From Oscarella lobularis (lineage: Eukaryota > Porifera > Homoscleromorpha > Homosclerophorida > Oscarellidae): a DNA stretch of 64,000 bases. Position 1 is the first letter of the stretch. Each line of letters opens with the position of its first letter. This document shows positions 40,370 through 53,300 of the stretch, piece after piece. Position numbers and translations under genes: made by a program. The DNA is taken from assembly GCF_947507565.1 (NCBI RefSeq), contig NC_089186.1:496001-560000 (forward strand). Direction: 5' to 3'. Under the pieces are notes generated by a model. The model searched no databases. It was not told the origin of the DNA and saw only the letters and a program-made list of their open reading frames with translations.

Positions 40370-41680
40370 GGGTCCCCACAAAAGTGAATGCGAACGCACA
40401 AACATATATTAGATGAAAGCCAAGATAGTCAAGGTGTGGGTCGGTGCTCTCCGTCTGCAGAGGAGTTCAGACAGAAGAGTGGGGAGCCGGAAAACAGAAT
40501 AAATTCTATTAATTACCTCAATATCCATTGACGCGAAAAACGTCTCTATTCAGTCCTAAATTAACTGAATAATCCATTCACATGGTCTAAGGTGGCGGCT
40601 GCCAGCTAAGCACGTTCAGGGAGAAAAGGAGCTACAACCTACTAAACCTCTAACCGCCCTACCTACAGACAGCCGCCCTGAGGCTGAGGGAAACGACCCG
40701 TGCACACTAACCATAGTCGGCCTGAGATGCAAAAACAAGTATAATCAAATCTACGTAACGAATGCGTGTCGTCCACGTGCTACCCTCCCTGTCACACACA
40801 CAAATGAAGCCTCATGCACAGCCACGACACCAGCTCTAACTCCTGAACCTTACAGACGGAAACCGGACTAGTCTATTTAGATTCGTTCGGAAATTGTTCT
40901 ATGCCCAAGAACGCTGGCTGTGGCACAACCAGGCAATCCGTGACGTGTAGGTGACAGAGAGTCCCGCTCCCTAAGTGCATGCCTAACTCATGGGGGCCCC
41001 CAATCGGAAAACCTAGAAAAAATTCCTTTATTTTTGTCTGCGCTACACTCCTAGACAGACCACGTCGAAAAGTAGACCATACGCCGTTTTTTGCGGCTGG
41101 AACCTTTGGCGATGACGTGCGTTTCTGAAAGGCAAGAGAATTGCGTGCGTGAAATTATGAGAACGTATCGCGCGCGCTTACGCATGCAGCAGGGCATCAA
41201 AGCGCGCTTCTTCGTCGCTGAAAGAACAAGCGGAGCCATCTAGAAAACGCATACAGTGTAGGCATAGATAGGACGAAACGCGAGAAAGGGGGCCCCGCGG
41301 TGAAAAGAAAACACGAATGCCGACATAACCTAGTAAATACAAACGTGAATGGCACGCGAAGACACGCGAGTGCGCACGGCTTGAGATCGCTCGCCTGCGA
41401 GTGAATGCACGCGACGGAATTAAGAAAGGGGCCCGTCACGTGGCGAAAGAAAGCGTTGCAGGAGACTCTACTGCCAGCGAGAAGACGCCTTTTGTTCATG
41501 GGAGTCGTTACGTATCGCGCGACTGGCGAACGATCGCGAAAACCTGTTGCTATCGTGTGGGAGAGGATCGCGCGAACGTTCAATTGAGGCGTTGACGCTT
41601 ACCTGTTGGCCCGGCTCTGCTTCCTTGTTGAGAGCCTCGCTGATCAGCATAAGGGTCTTGTTCACGGATTTCTCTCCAAT
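40370..41680 (+). repeat. 1.3-kb direct repeat, left copy
   Basis: Runs from ggtccccacaaaagtg through repeat R1 (40530-40800), gcatgcctaactcatggggg and gcgcgcgcttacgcatgcag to gcttccttgttgag. The right copy is at 43120-44470. Neither holds a clear gene. Open frames in them (such as THVIAKGSSRKKRRMVYF) are not conserved between copies. The middle portion resembles the block upstream of the channel gene. Confidence 0.72.
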
Positions 41681-42462
41681 GCTTAGTCTCCCTATATTTC
41701 ATTTTCATTTGTAAATATGTTTTCTCATAAAGACCTGCTCCTCGCTCCACGCACTATAGAGATACACTGTAGACTAGGTTCGGGGCCACAGGCTTTGATG
41801 GATTGTCGATGAAAATCCCGCCACGCCTAAAAATTGTCAAAAAGGAATGACGCATTTGAAACTATCGCCAACGAGTGGCAACGAAGAGCATTTCGTTCAC
41901 AGCCGTGCATGGTCCACCCAGCAAAATTTCAAGCAAATCGAAGCAATTCGCACAAAAGCAATGTAACCCAAAGCTGTCAGCGTCGATTTTCTAACTGCTT
42001 CGAGCATTCTAACGGACGACGATTAAAAAGACGAGCCCATCGCCGAGCTTTATCGATTCTCTTTAGGTGGCTCCTCTTTTAGAAACACTTGCTAAAAATA
42101 GAGTGTAGTTGCAAAAAAACAGCGCGGGAGTGACGGGAGCGTGACGGGCGGTGCTTTCATGAAAGTGTCAAGGCACGTTGTCATGCTTTGTCCTTCAAGG
42201 CCTGAAAATGGTAGGAACAATGCTATGCTGGCGCAGAAGCAGCATGCTAAATTGCTAGTGCAGACCTTTTTGTGATTCGATAGTTGCGATTGCCACTATT
42301 CGCACTTTGGGAGCTAAACAAGGATCTCGAGGTCAAAAAGGCGTGGCGACGAACAATAAAAAGTCTACTCATATAGTCGAGCTCTGGCCTACACGCCAGA
42401 CACACGGGTTTGACCTCGGCGACAAGTTACTCCACTGATCATCGACCGCTCTTCTTCAAACG
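41681..42462. other. Spacer and promoter region of the 42463 gene
   Basis: Unique relative to the rest of the window. aacaataaaaagtctactc at 42351-42369 could serve as a TATA-like element about 110 bases before the start codon. No other gene recognised. Confidence 0.3.
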
Positions 42463-42756
42463 ATGACGACAATAGTTTGTGGCTACATTGACAAAGACGG
42501 CTCAATTCTGAGCGGGTCCGGATTTCGTGTGAACAGAGTCACGACAGGCAGATACACAGTCAGTTTTGACTCGCCTTTTTCGGCAGCTCCTGCCTGTGTC
42601 GTTACGCAAGTTTATCCGCAAGACTTCACCCGCAATGGAAAGACCCTCGACAATGCCATCATCACCAACATTGACAGAGACAAGTTTCAGTATGCCACTG
42701 GCGATCACCAAGGTGGTAACTCAGACAGAGCCGCTTCATTCATTGCCGTCGGCTGA
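42463..42756 (+). CDS. Small tail-fibre-like beta-domain protein
   Basis: A 97-residue single-exon frame from ATG (tcaaacgatgacg) with no signal peptide. It reads MTTIVCGYIDKDGSIL, GSGFRVNRVTTGRYTVSFDS, PACVVTQVYPQDF and ends RAASFIAVG. The alternating pattern G-x-G-F-x-V-x-(R)-x-x-T-G-x-Y-x-V-x-F-x-x-x-F and P-A-x-V-V-T-Q-V is one I associate with short beta-sandwich repeats in bacterial hypothetical proteins and phage tail/adhesin tips, and with scattered invertebrate proteins. That is recollection, not a search. It may bind glycans or surfaces. The gene sits between the two 1.3-kb repeats. Confidence 0.6.
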   Translation: MTTIVCGYIDKDGSILSGSGFRVNRVTTGRYTVSFDSPFSAAPACVVTQVYPQDFTRNGKTLDNAIITNIDRDKFQYATGDHQGGNSDRAASFIAVG

Positions 42757-43119
42757 AATGCATGAAGCGCGCCTGGGCTGAAACAGAACTTTTGCGCGTT
42801 TCTTCCATTTGCATGATTGTGTTTGTTCTTCGTTTGTCCCCCTTGTTTCTAAGCTGATGAAACCGCAAACCCCTGCATATAACGCCTAAACACGCGATGC
42901 TCTAAGAGCTAAGCTGCAGTCAAGCTAGGCTGAGAGAAAAACTGCATTTGACTTCTCCGTCTTCGCATAGAGCAAATCTAAATCTAATTCTGACAGCGTA
43001 GCTCAAGTGCAAAAGAAGAAGGAGCTCGCTCCCTTTCTATAGATTGCGTAAAACATGACGTCAAATGCCCCGGCGTGGTCGGTAGCAGACCTATCATCGA
43101 ACATACAGACAAGGAGTAC
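42757..43119. other. Spacer without recognised gene
   Basis: Nothing beyond short open frames. Confidence 0.25.
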
Positions 43120-44470
43120 ACCAACACCTTGGAAAACAGACGAGGCTCCTTCCTTATTTCAGGGTCTCCAAAAAAAGTGGATGCGCAAACTAATGACGCA
43201 TATACATACATTAGATGGAAGGCAAGAGAGCCAAGGTGCGGGGCAGTCCCGTCCGTCTGCTGAGGAGATCGGAAGAAGAGTGGTAAAAGGAAACACAAAG
43301 AATTCTATCAATCCTAAATCCATTGAGCTGAAAAACGTCTCTAATCAAAGCTAAAATTACCTGACGCAATCCTTTGAGATGGTCTAACCGAGGTGGCGGC
43401 TGCCAGCTAAGCACGTTCAGGAAAAAGGAGCTACAAACCTACTAAACCTCTAGCCGCCCTACCTATTGACAGCCGCCCTAAACACTAATGCAAAGAGAAA
43501 GGAACGGTGCACACTAACATAGTCGGCCTGTGATGCAAACAGAGTATACGAATCATCTCTACGTAACGAATGCGTGTCGTCCCCGCTACCCTCCCTGTCA
43601 CACACACAAATGAAGCCTCATGCACTGCCATGACACCAGCTCTCACTCCTGAACCCCAACCCGCCCTCGATTACACAGTCAGAAACCAGCCTAGTATTTA
43701 GATTCGTTCGGAAATCGTTCTATGCCCAAGAGCGCGGGCGGTGGCACACCAAGCAATACGAGACGTGTGGGTGACTGAGAGTCCCGCTCCCTAAGTGCAT
43801 GCCTAATCCATGGGGGCCCCCAATCGGAAAACCTCGAAAAAATTCTTCTATTTTCGTCTGCGCTACACTCCTAGACAGACCACGTCAAAAAGTAGACAAT
43901 GCGCCGTTTTTGAGGCTGGAACATTTGGCGATGACGTGCGTTTCTAAAAAGGCAAGAGAATTGTGTACGTGAAATTACGAGAACGTGTCGCGCGCGCTTA
44001 CGCATGCAGCAGGGCATCAAAGCGCGCTTCTTCGTCGCTGAAAGAACAAGCGGAGCCGCCTAGAAAACGCATAGGCATAGCATGCATAGATAGGACGGAA
44101 ATGCGAGAAAGGGCCCCAGTGGTGAAAAGATAAACACAAATGCCGACATAACCTAGTAAATACAAACGCGAATGGCACGCGAGGACACGCGAGTGCGTAC
44201 GGCTTGAGATCGCTCGCCTGCGAGTGGATGCACGCGACGGAATTAGGAAAGGGGCCCGTCATGCACGTGGCGAAAGAAAGCGTTGCAGGAGACTCTACTG
44301 CCAGCGGGAAGACGCCTTTTGTTCATGGGAGTCGCTACGTATCGCGCGACTGGCGAACGATCGCGAAAACCTGGCGCTATATATTTGGGAGAGGATCGCG
44401 CGAACGTTTGAGGCGTTGACGCTTACCTGTTGGCTTTGCTTCCTTGTTGAGGGCCTCGCCGATCAGCAGG
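43120..44470 (+). repeat. 1.3-kb direct repeat, right copy
   Basis: Partner of 40370-41680, same orientation, with small indels (extra catgca units near 44080 and 44262). Includes an R1 copy at 43310-43620. Confidence 0.72.
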
Positions 44471-44959
44471 GTCTCGTTCTTGTGGACTTCTTCTCTCCGA
44501 TGCCTAGTCTGATGCTGATAAAGGTTCGGTCACTTCGGTGCTCACGTGTTCAATTTGCGCACGCGCAAATTAACATTGATAAGTTATTTTGATGGATCTC
44601 CGCAGATCGGCTCCAAAACTGATCTTGGTGTTTCCTTGAGAATTGTCTGGCCGGCGTGTGCTTGGCAAGAAAAGCCTTCTTTTGATAGAGCTTCTTTTTG
44701 AATATTTTCAGGCAAACTATACTGCCAAACCACACACAGCAGCGTCACATCTAACGTGCTCATCAAAACACTCCGGTCTCTCCAGGGTCTCTCTAAACCC
44801 AAAGTGAGAGGCTCCAACAACAACGGGCATCTGAATTTTTCGAAGCACCAATAATCTTTTTCGGAGTACTAATAACTTTAGCGCCCTCGCCTCTTCAAAC
44901 TCTCGACGAAGACACTCCTGAAGTAAAGAACACTCAGAAAAGTCGCTCACCAGAATGAG

Positions 44960-45256
44960 ATGGCTTATGGAATCGACGGAAGCGAAGGTTCCCTTGAAAT
45001 AATCAAAAATATCATGCAGTCAGCTAGCACAGAATCAAACAATTTCGCGACTTCAGACTTCCCTCCTGACTTAAATGTCACATTATTGTTAACAAACGCT
45101 TCTACGCAATCCCTCAATGACAAGTTCTTCGTCGATCTGGAGAAACAAGTAAAATCCAAAAAGGATTCTAGCGAAGCTTGTCTTCCCTGGCTCCGCACGT
45201 CATTTCCTGAACTACTTCGCGGGGAAGAATACGGCCCTAACGGTTTTTCTTGCTGA
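44960..45256 (+). other. Open frame of 98 codons, unassigned
   Basis: ATG with context caccagaatgagatgg, reads MAYGIDGSEGSLEIIKNIMQ and ends YGPNGFSC. The opposite strand is also open over much of the stretch (LESFLDFTCFSRSTKNLSLR), so the coding strand is uncertain. No domain recognised. It lies between the right repeat and the ROCO copy. Confidence 0.25.
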
Positions 45257-45299
45257 ACAAAAAATTAGAAGAAAAATTGATCATGCGGTACGTGACTTT

Positions 45300-48200
45300 C
45301 TAGTTCTTAGACAAGTACTTTTTGAATTTCTCTCTGATAGCTTCCCGGTTGACACGGATTAGCTCTAACTTCGATAAAAGCTGGCCTACTGTAGGCGATT
45401 TTGATGCCTTTTTCCACGATTCCAGAACCCTGAACATACGAGCGAAGTTGCTGCCAGTGGACTCGCGAAATTCATCTAGATTGGTTAAGGGAATGTCGAG
45501 AAAAATACCAAGATCTTCCGACTTGGATGGGTTGACATCAGCACAAGCTTTAATCAAAGCATCTGGTACCATGTCTTCGTCATTGGGAAAAGAGCCTTAT
45601 GAAGAAAGTTGAAAACACCATTTTTAAAATATAGTAGAATATGTACCAGAAGCGCAAGGAACGAGATCGGCTGAAGCAAGCATAACCTAAATCAATATGA
45701 ATAGAATTTAAAGATTTAAAGAGATTTACCCTTCTGCAACTAACTACAGTACCTTTGAATAATCTTCCTCCACAATGACCAAGTCTCTGATAGAAGAACG
45801 ATGGCTTCTTTGGGGTCGACTAGAAAACAACAAGTCACCGAAAGCCTTCTCGTCGACCTTCTGATCCACTTCAACAGCCGAATATATAGCCGGATATTCG
45901 TCGTGTCGTCGAAGGTGAGAACTGTCTATATAGAACCAGTTCAAAGAAATTCCCGGGCTTCTTTCGCTGCAAGCTTGAGCGATCATGGACTTAAGCTCGT
46001 CGAGAAATTTCTTTGCGACGTCCTCGCATCGGTCTTTGCCAGACCAGCGAAGGATAACGTCAATGCAATGGCGTCTCTTCTTCACTCCCAATTGAACGAG
46101 ACACTTAATAACCTTGTGACCGATGATCCTCACCAACTTGATGCAGTCCTTCCAAACCTCGTGACCGGTGTCGGGTAGACGAAAGCAGCGGCATTGGAGT
46201 AGGACGAACGACGACGGCGATATGATATCGAAATGATGATCGCACTCGTATCGTTGGCCGCGATACACGTTCATCGTCGACTCTTCGTCCCAGGCGTCAG
46301 GAGAAATCGAATCCTCTAGCAGAGCCGGAATCTGATATACTTTGGGAGCGTCAGTCTCCACCGTAATGCACAGTTCCAAGAAGAGAAATATTTCAATCGC
46401 TTCATCGGATCTTACTTCGTATGAAGACGGAATGCCTTTTGTTTTGAGATGATGTCGAAATGCCTTCAGAGTCGAGTCGATGTCTTCTGCGGACGCCCGG
46501 CCGAATTTTTCTCGTTGCAAACCGAACGGAAAATACCGCGGGGCGAGAAGAGTACCGAGCAAAGCCACGGGGATCGAATACATATTCGACGACCGAGATT
46601 AATAATCTATGTGAGAATATTTCAAGCTATACGAACTAACGACTCACTCACTATTCCGAACAAGTCGAGAAACTCGACGGCGACTTTGCTCTCGTCTTCG
46701 CTTAAATCGACGCCGACTTCTGCAGCGACCCACTTTCTAAATTCCTCTGCTGTCACAAAATAGGGCAATGGAGCCTTCCTCTTTTCGTCCGGAAGAGAAA
46801 CGTACTCCTCGAGGGCCTAGCACAGTTTGGGAACCTCATCGGCTGCCTGTGAAAAGTCAGGTTAATTAATCAATAAATTAATTAAGGCGTCTCGTTCATT
46901 ACCACGAGCATCTCTTCGCGAACGCTTCTCAATCTGTTTCGGCAGTCGGCCATGCCAGCTGATTGGCTCTGACTGCAATCCATTTCGACGACGTGCGAAA
47001 CTTGAAAGGTGTCTCCGAACTCACTTTGAAGAGTTTCGAAGACTCGATTCAGCTTGAAACTCATTTCGATTCTTGCCTCCTCGCTCAAGTCGATCAAATT
47101 GAAGACGATGAATAGGTGAATGAGCGATGCCGATTGCATAGGAAGCGGTCGCAACGACGCCTTGGAGAACGCACACCAATAGCGTCCTTCAACCAGAAGA
47201 CTCTCCTCTGACGTATCCTCTTTTCGAATGGGCAGAACGAGGAAGAAAACCGTGTTGAATCGTCGGAAGAAGAGACCGTGAGCGCTGTGGAAGGTCAGCT
47301 GGGCGCCGAAGTCCCAGATCGTTACCTTGCCCACGCCTGGAATGTGGACTCGGTGAATTTCAATTCCGGCCGTGCGATCTTTCGGATCGATTGGGAGGCA
47401 ATTGAGCTGGAGAAGAGAATTGACCAACGTCGTCTTCCCCGCCATGACGCTGCCAATCACGCACAGTTTAATCGCATCGGGGCGAACCATTTCTCGTCGG
47501 AGGACAGAAAATCGGACGCCATCCTATCAACGCAAATCACAAACCGCGGAATAAGATAATTGGACATTTATAACGAACGTAATGCTGTTGAAGGATCTTT
47601 GCGATGTTCTCGTTGTCCCTTACCAATTCATGAGCTATCTTTCCGTCCTGAATATTTTAATCTGTAACAAAATCGTCTCCGTTCGAAAAGAGAATGTGTC
47701 ACCTTATCTTTGCACATGATGTCAGCGCCGTTCTGAATCAATAGATCGATCACGTGTGGTCGAGACCGGTCTTTGTGATTCCAATAATTCCTCGCTGCAA
47801 CAGTATGCAAGACAGTCCGGTTCATCTATAAAAAAGGAATAGAGAGCAATCGCAATCCAGACTATATCCCTAACAATCGTTTTGACGGAAACATCTGCTC
47901 TTGCAAGTTCAAGAAGTTTCTGAATGACGCCGTAATGAGGCCACGTCGAGCAACATGCGTGTATTAAGGCCGTCATCCCCTCCTTAATTAAAAAAGAAAA
48001 ATCGACGAAACGAATGAAATCATCAATAGGCTTCTCACGTTGTTTCTATGATTGACATCAAGGCCTTTTTCAACGATAAGATATTGAACAAGATCCTTTT
48101 GAACGCTTTCAGACTGCTTGCTGTTGAGAGATACAGCACAAGACAAAGCCATCACTCCATTCTGAGGCAGGAAAAAAAGAAAGCAAAGCCAGCTAGCTCC

Positions 48201-48919
48201 ACGTTGCATGGAGAAAGCGACTCTGAAACTCACGGGACCCTGAGCAAGGTAGTCAGCTCCTGCTTCAGCTAAGTAGCGCACTTTCAATGGCGCATCGATT
48301 AAACTTGCACACGCCGCCATGAGCGGCCTTTCACCGAACTGAAGAAAAAGTAAGGATAAAAGGAAAAACGAGGAAAATCTACTAACCGTGTCACTGGTGT
48401 TGAGAAGGGCACCGTGCTCCACGAGCCATTTCACGCAGACAAGGTCTCCAAACCACGCCGCAACGTGAAGCGGAGAGCGTTCATAAAGCTGCATTAAATG
48501 CATACACGTACTGTACGAGCTGATTCATCACGACACAGTGTCTACCTCGTCTGGATGAGGATCGCGGACGCTTTGATTCTTCTCCAAGAAAAAGTAGCTA
48601 AGCCACTCGTCCACTTCTTCCGCCGTCACAAATCTTCTTCTTACCAAATAGTGCACAGCCGTGTGGTTATAATTAGCGGCCTGAAAAAATACAAAATCGA
48701 TTGTGAGTGTCGACGAAACGAGATTTCGTCTACTAGTCGTCGTTCTCGAAATCCTTCTTCTTTCCAGAGTAACCGATGCAGTTTATTATCGCTGTTCGTG
48801 CGCTTCTTTTCCTCGACTGCCTCTATCAAGAGCTCTATCGTGGAGCGAGCGTCCGATGGCATCGGCTCTTCAGCCGCTGCTTTCTGTTGCACAGGACAGG
48901 AACATCTCGGTGCCAACGA
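45300..48919 (-). pseudogene. ROCO gene copy 1 (ankyrin-Roc-COR-death), disrupted
   Basis: Exon for exon the same as the gene at 56272-59954: first exon around 48919-48700, then ankyrin exons (LYERSPLHVAAWFGDLVCVK, FGERPLMAACASLIDAPLKV, EGMTALIHACCSTWPHYGVI), a Roc exon at about 47520-46903 (GSVMAGKTTL, WDFGAQLTF), COR exons and a death-domain exon ending at 45300 (MFRVLESWKKASKSPTVGQL). Two lesions: a TAG in place of CAG at 46817-46819 (VPKLC then stop before ALEEY), and a 10-base deletion near 46560 (ccgagcaaagcc against ccgatgacgttgtgacaaagcc) that shifts the COR frame. Otherwise about 95 per cent identical to copy 2, so the loss is recent; two independent lesions make simple sequencing error unlikely. 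Confidence 0.78.
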
Positions 48920-48929
48920 ACTCCTGTAA

Positions 48930-49430
48930 TGCGGATTCGCTGCTGGTGGGATTCATCAGACTTCTTGGTGAGCATGCGTACCTAGTCTCAATGGATCACG
49001 TGGTCAAACAGACCATTTATCTGATTTTATTCACGCAGAAAATTATGCTCAAAAGGCGCTCGCTAATGCCGCAGGTAGATCAGTGCACAAGCGCAAAATT
49101 CTAATGCAAAGCGAGATTTATCTAACAGCGTTGTATTGAACAAGTCCGAAAAGGCTTCTACGTGAGCAGAAACGGTGATCAAAAGACTACGATATTTTAA
49201 AGGATCTCGATCTGTAGACTGGCTCTAGGCGGCGCTCTAGGCACTGCGGCAAAACCGACCTGTCGCGTAATTTAGGCGTGGTTTTGGCAGAAAAAGCGTC
49301 CTTGTGATCACGCTTTCTAGAATAATCTCAGTTGAACTAGGCAGCCAGGCAAACAAAACCTACGTGAAAGAATATTTAGGACTACCTCAAAGCTAGCAAT
49401 GTCACATCTAATCAAAACAGTCAGGTCTCT
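48930..49430. other. Spacer upstream of ROCO copy 1
   Basis: No gene seen. It contains the presumed promoter of the disrupted copy. Confidence 0.3.
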
Positions 49431-49439
49431 AACCCAAAA

Positions 49440-50100
49440 TAAAGTCATAAACGATCCATCGATTTCGTTTGAATAGATCACCTCTTTCTTTCTTATCATA
49501 TGGTGAATAACAGCTGCGAGCCATGCAACTGCACGCGACGGAAATTAGTAACTAAACTGAGGAAGAGTCGTCGTTATATTTGGCAAGGAAAACGAAGGAG
49601 GGGCTTATACACGAGTGGAAGTGCAACTAGATGACGTCATCTTTCGATAGCAGACGAAGGTGGATAATCCGAACCGCGAAGCCAAGAGCTCATAAATATT
49701 TTCTACGAGGGATGTATAGTCTTATGTATATCCTAGAATACGTTTGCATGGGAGGGGGCCCTCTAGAGGAAGCGATCGATCGTAGAAAGCGGAGACCTTG
49801 ACCGGTCCCTCTGACCGGTCCCTCTGAACCTGTAGCGGTGACCTTTTCCCGTCGCGGCTATGATGGTTGCTTCCGTTGAAGGCAAGTGAAGCTGCTTCCT
49901 TGTCTCGTCTAGTGTGGCGACCTAGATAGCGAAATTAAGCAGCGAACGACGTCGGCATCGGTAAAAAAGCGTTGTCGGGGAGTCTTGAACTGTTCTCGTG
50001 TACCATATCGCTGCGTTCGCAGAAGAGAGAAACTGGAAAGCTAGCTGGTAGAAGCCGCTGCCACAGACCCCGTACAAACAAGGAATACAAAAATAAAAAT
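49440..50100 (+). repeat. Stray unit of the peptide array
   Basis: Contains the family B 3' block without AATAAA (cataaacgatccatcgattt), a ggggcttatacacgagtgga stretch, repeat R2 (49670-49800) and a decayed copy of the orphan exon (49860-50040). No peptide frame. It shows that array units have moved 10 kb into the ROCO region. Confidence 0.6.
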
Positions 50101-50353
50101 GATTGAAAATTTCTACATTAATATGACGCATTTATTAGCAAGGCGTTTGATATTTCCTATCTAATCTTTGCTAGTTATTCTTCATTCTTCTAATAGTAAT
50201 GTTCCAGTCCTAGCTTGCAGCACACGCGTTCGAGGTTCGGTTAATTATAGGGTCTAAGCTATGCATCACTTGAAGAAAGTGAGCTCCAGACTACGATATT
50301 GCACAACAGCCATCAAATTTTCTGATAACGTGATGATAATCGAGGTCTGTCAG

Positions 50354-53300
50354 CTAGTCTAAAACATGCGACATTCTATAGCCATTCATTGTCACAAATT
50401 CCTCTAGTCGACCACCAATATGAACGGCAACACACGCCTTGATGACTTCGTATCGAATTTTTCCTGAATCTCCGCTCTTCTCCCGGTACATCTGAAGAAG
50501 TGAACGGCAATCCTGTTTGCTTCCTCGTTTATTTTCACAAATTGCTTCAAGCGTTGCCCAGTCATAACCCAAACGGTCTCCTATTTCATGCCATTTAGTG
50601 AAACCACTTTCACAGATGATGCGAGCAAAGTCATTCCAAGAAGCATCGTAAATCGAGACGCGCGATGGCGTTTCTAAATTTGAAAAATTCATTTTGGAAT
50701 ATGCAAAATAAGAAAAGGTGATGATAAGAATTGTGGTAACCATGACAATCACGCAGAGGGGTCTTGAAAATAAATGAAAAATGTGAATAAGAAGACTTAC
50801 AAACCATTACGCTTACTTGACAATAGATAACCTGACGTCAGTGACGTAATCTATCTCATCCGCTTTCCTTCGAGCTACTTCCTGCTTCTGTCTAAAATAA
50901 ATGAGCAACTCAGTAAAGCGCATCTTCCTATCCTCGCTATAGTAACCTCGGAAGACGCCGATGAGTAACAGCTTCTTGGCCCTGACGTGACGTCAGTTCT
51001 TGCCTAAATAAATGTACTACGCTTAAACCGAGTCGAAGAAACAGTAAAAAACCTTGCAGCCATATCCTCGTTCTCTTCACAATACGCCCGGGGAAGAAGC
51101 TTCGCGAGATTTTTCTGCGCCCGTCGCTTTAACAGACTGTCTCTCAGCGCGGACACAACTCCGAGCTCGCTTTTGGTTTGCAAAATTTTAATCAGCTTTT
51201 CTCCCTTCTTAGAGGGATCCGCTCGTCCGATTTCGATTACGTCAGTCTCGTCGACAAAGCCGAGGCGCCGTAGGTCTTCGGTAATATGGTCGCTCGAAAA
51301 ACGGCGGTAGTCGTTGGGATTCGCTTTGAGTCTTTGTAGAAAGTCTGAAAGAACTGCGAAGCATAGATTGAGAACGCTTTTTTTGAGAATCTTACCGGTA
51401 ATAGTTAAATTCTCACGCTGAAAACGCCGCTGAGATACAGCTGCTTGGTCTTGACGTGGCGTCAGTACTTGCCTACATAAATACAATGTAAATCTACTAG
51501 GTTTCATCAAAGATTTACTAAAGAACCTTGCGTTCTCTTGCTGCCGGATTTTGCTTGAATCGTCCTGCATCGGCGATCCAGCATCTTTTTCTTTTCTGGG
51601 TATCGTATAATGACCCGAATGCAAGAAAGCAAATCACGAAACAACCTCACGGTGCCGACGTCTTCTTTCTTAGGACGATTTTAAGCCTCTTTCATTTTAG
51701 TTTTCTTTCTAAAATTGTAACTATAAAGTTTAGCAAAGATTTGTAACACCTTTGCCTTGGGAAAGATAAAGAAATTTTTTTCTCTGCCCAACTTCTTCTT
51801 CGTTCGACGCCAACACGTCCTGCCTAAAGTTTGAAAGTGAGTCGACAAATCTACTGAGAAGACCTGGCATTGGTTTCCTCGAAGCACTTGCTGCTCTCCA
51901 CTGAATATGATTACATAAATGTGTTTACATAATGAATAGAAAGTTTCATACTGAACTCCTGCTCTTTCTCTTCTTTCATTTCCGTCATTTTCTTTAATTC
52001 AGCATCCTTAGCCTCGTAGCGATCAAATAGTTCTTCTGTCAAATAATGGCATAAATACATTAATTCAAAAAAAGGAAGCTTCATACTGAACTCCCGCTCT
52101 CTCTGTTCTTTCATTTGAGCCATTTCCTTCAATTCAACTTCCTTTGTCTCATAGCGATCGACTAAATCCTCTTTCAAACGAAATTACATAAATACATATA
52201 CTCCAATATAAGAAGTTCCGTACTGAACTCCTGTTCTCTCCGTTCTCTAATTTCAATCATTTTCTTCAATTCGACTTGCGTCATCTCGTAGCGATCAATT
52301 AGTTTCTCTGTCAAATAAGATTAAATAAATACAAATACTCCCCTGGAAAAAGTTCCATACTGAATTCCTGCTCTTTCTGTTCGTTCACTTTAGTCACTTT
52401 CTCTAACTCAACTTCCTTTCTCTTGTAACGAGCAAATAGTTCCTCTGGCAAATATTATTATATTAATATACAGTATACTCCACTAGAAGACGTCCTATAC
52501 TGAGCTCCAGCTCTTTTTCTCTTTTAACTTCAAACATTTCATCCAATTTAACTTTCTTCGCCTCACAGCAATCCAGCAAGTCCGCTGTTAATTGAAAAAT
52601 GTACTACGTTTAACACAAAATCCTACATACCAATTTCCTTCTCTTTCGTCTCTATCAATATAGTCATTTCCCTCAACGAATCTACTTTTGTCTCATACCG
52701 AACCAACAAATCCTCTTCAAACAACATTGTATAAAAAATTACAACTATAGGTTCCGTACGATTCGCTCTTTTGCCCATTTCAATTTCTAAGTCCTTGTCT
52801 TCAGCCGCAGCTTTTAACCTCTCTACAAAGAGCAAACAATCAATTTGCTTGAGATAAAATACACACTTCAAACCAATTTCGCGAGTCTGACGCTCAAGCC
52901 TTTGACAATTGTTAATGATTTCCTCTATAAAGTAAACACAACAAAATTAATAGCCAAATTGCTAGAACAAAATCATAACTTCTTCACCTTCGTTTTTAGT
53001 CAAAAAAGCCGCCAAAATGCACTTCTCTAAATCTGCCACGCTTTCCCGTTCCGCCTTTTCCTTTGTAACGACTCTGCCTTTAGCAAGGACATCACCTGTA
53101 GCTTTTTCCAAGAGACAAGGCCACACAAAGTAGTCAATTTGGCTGCTTTCATCCGATTCGAAGTAACGTTCGTGCTGAGAGGGACAGAACATTTTGTGTT
53201 CGGTGACGAGAACTAGAGAGCGCCTTTGAATGACAATATCCCAAAACACAGGAATGCACTTCTCAAGAAATGTGTTCGCACTAGTGTAGATAGACGGAGG

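Noticed and set aside
44717-45198. Minus-strand coiled-coil-like gene upstream of ROCO copy 1
   Set aside because: Begins at a non-ATG codon, is broken by stops between the open pieces, and no splice pair joins them convincingly.
45801-46178. 125-codon plus-strand frame
   Set aside because: Antisense shadow of the ROCO COR exon; the same frame appears antisense in copy 2 because the sense exon is conserved.
47278-47559. 93-codon plus-strand frame, also at 58248-58529
   Set aside because: Antisense of the Roc GTPase exon; the sense strand has the P-loop and splice sites.
48498-49104. Plus-strand frames of 133-143 codons
   Set aside because: Antisense of the first exons of ROCO copy 1; low similarity between the copies on this strand.
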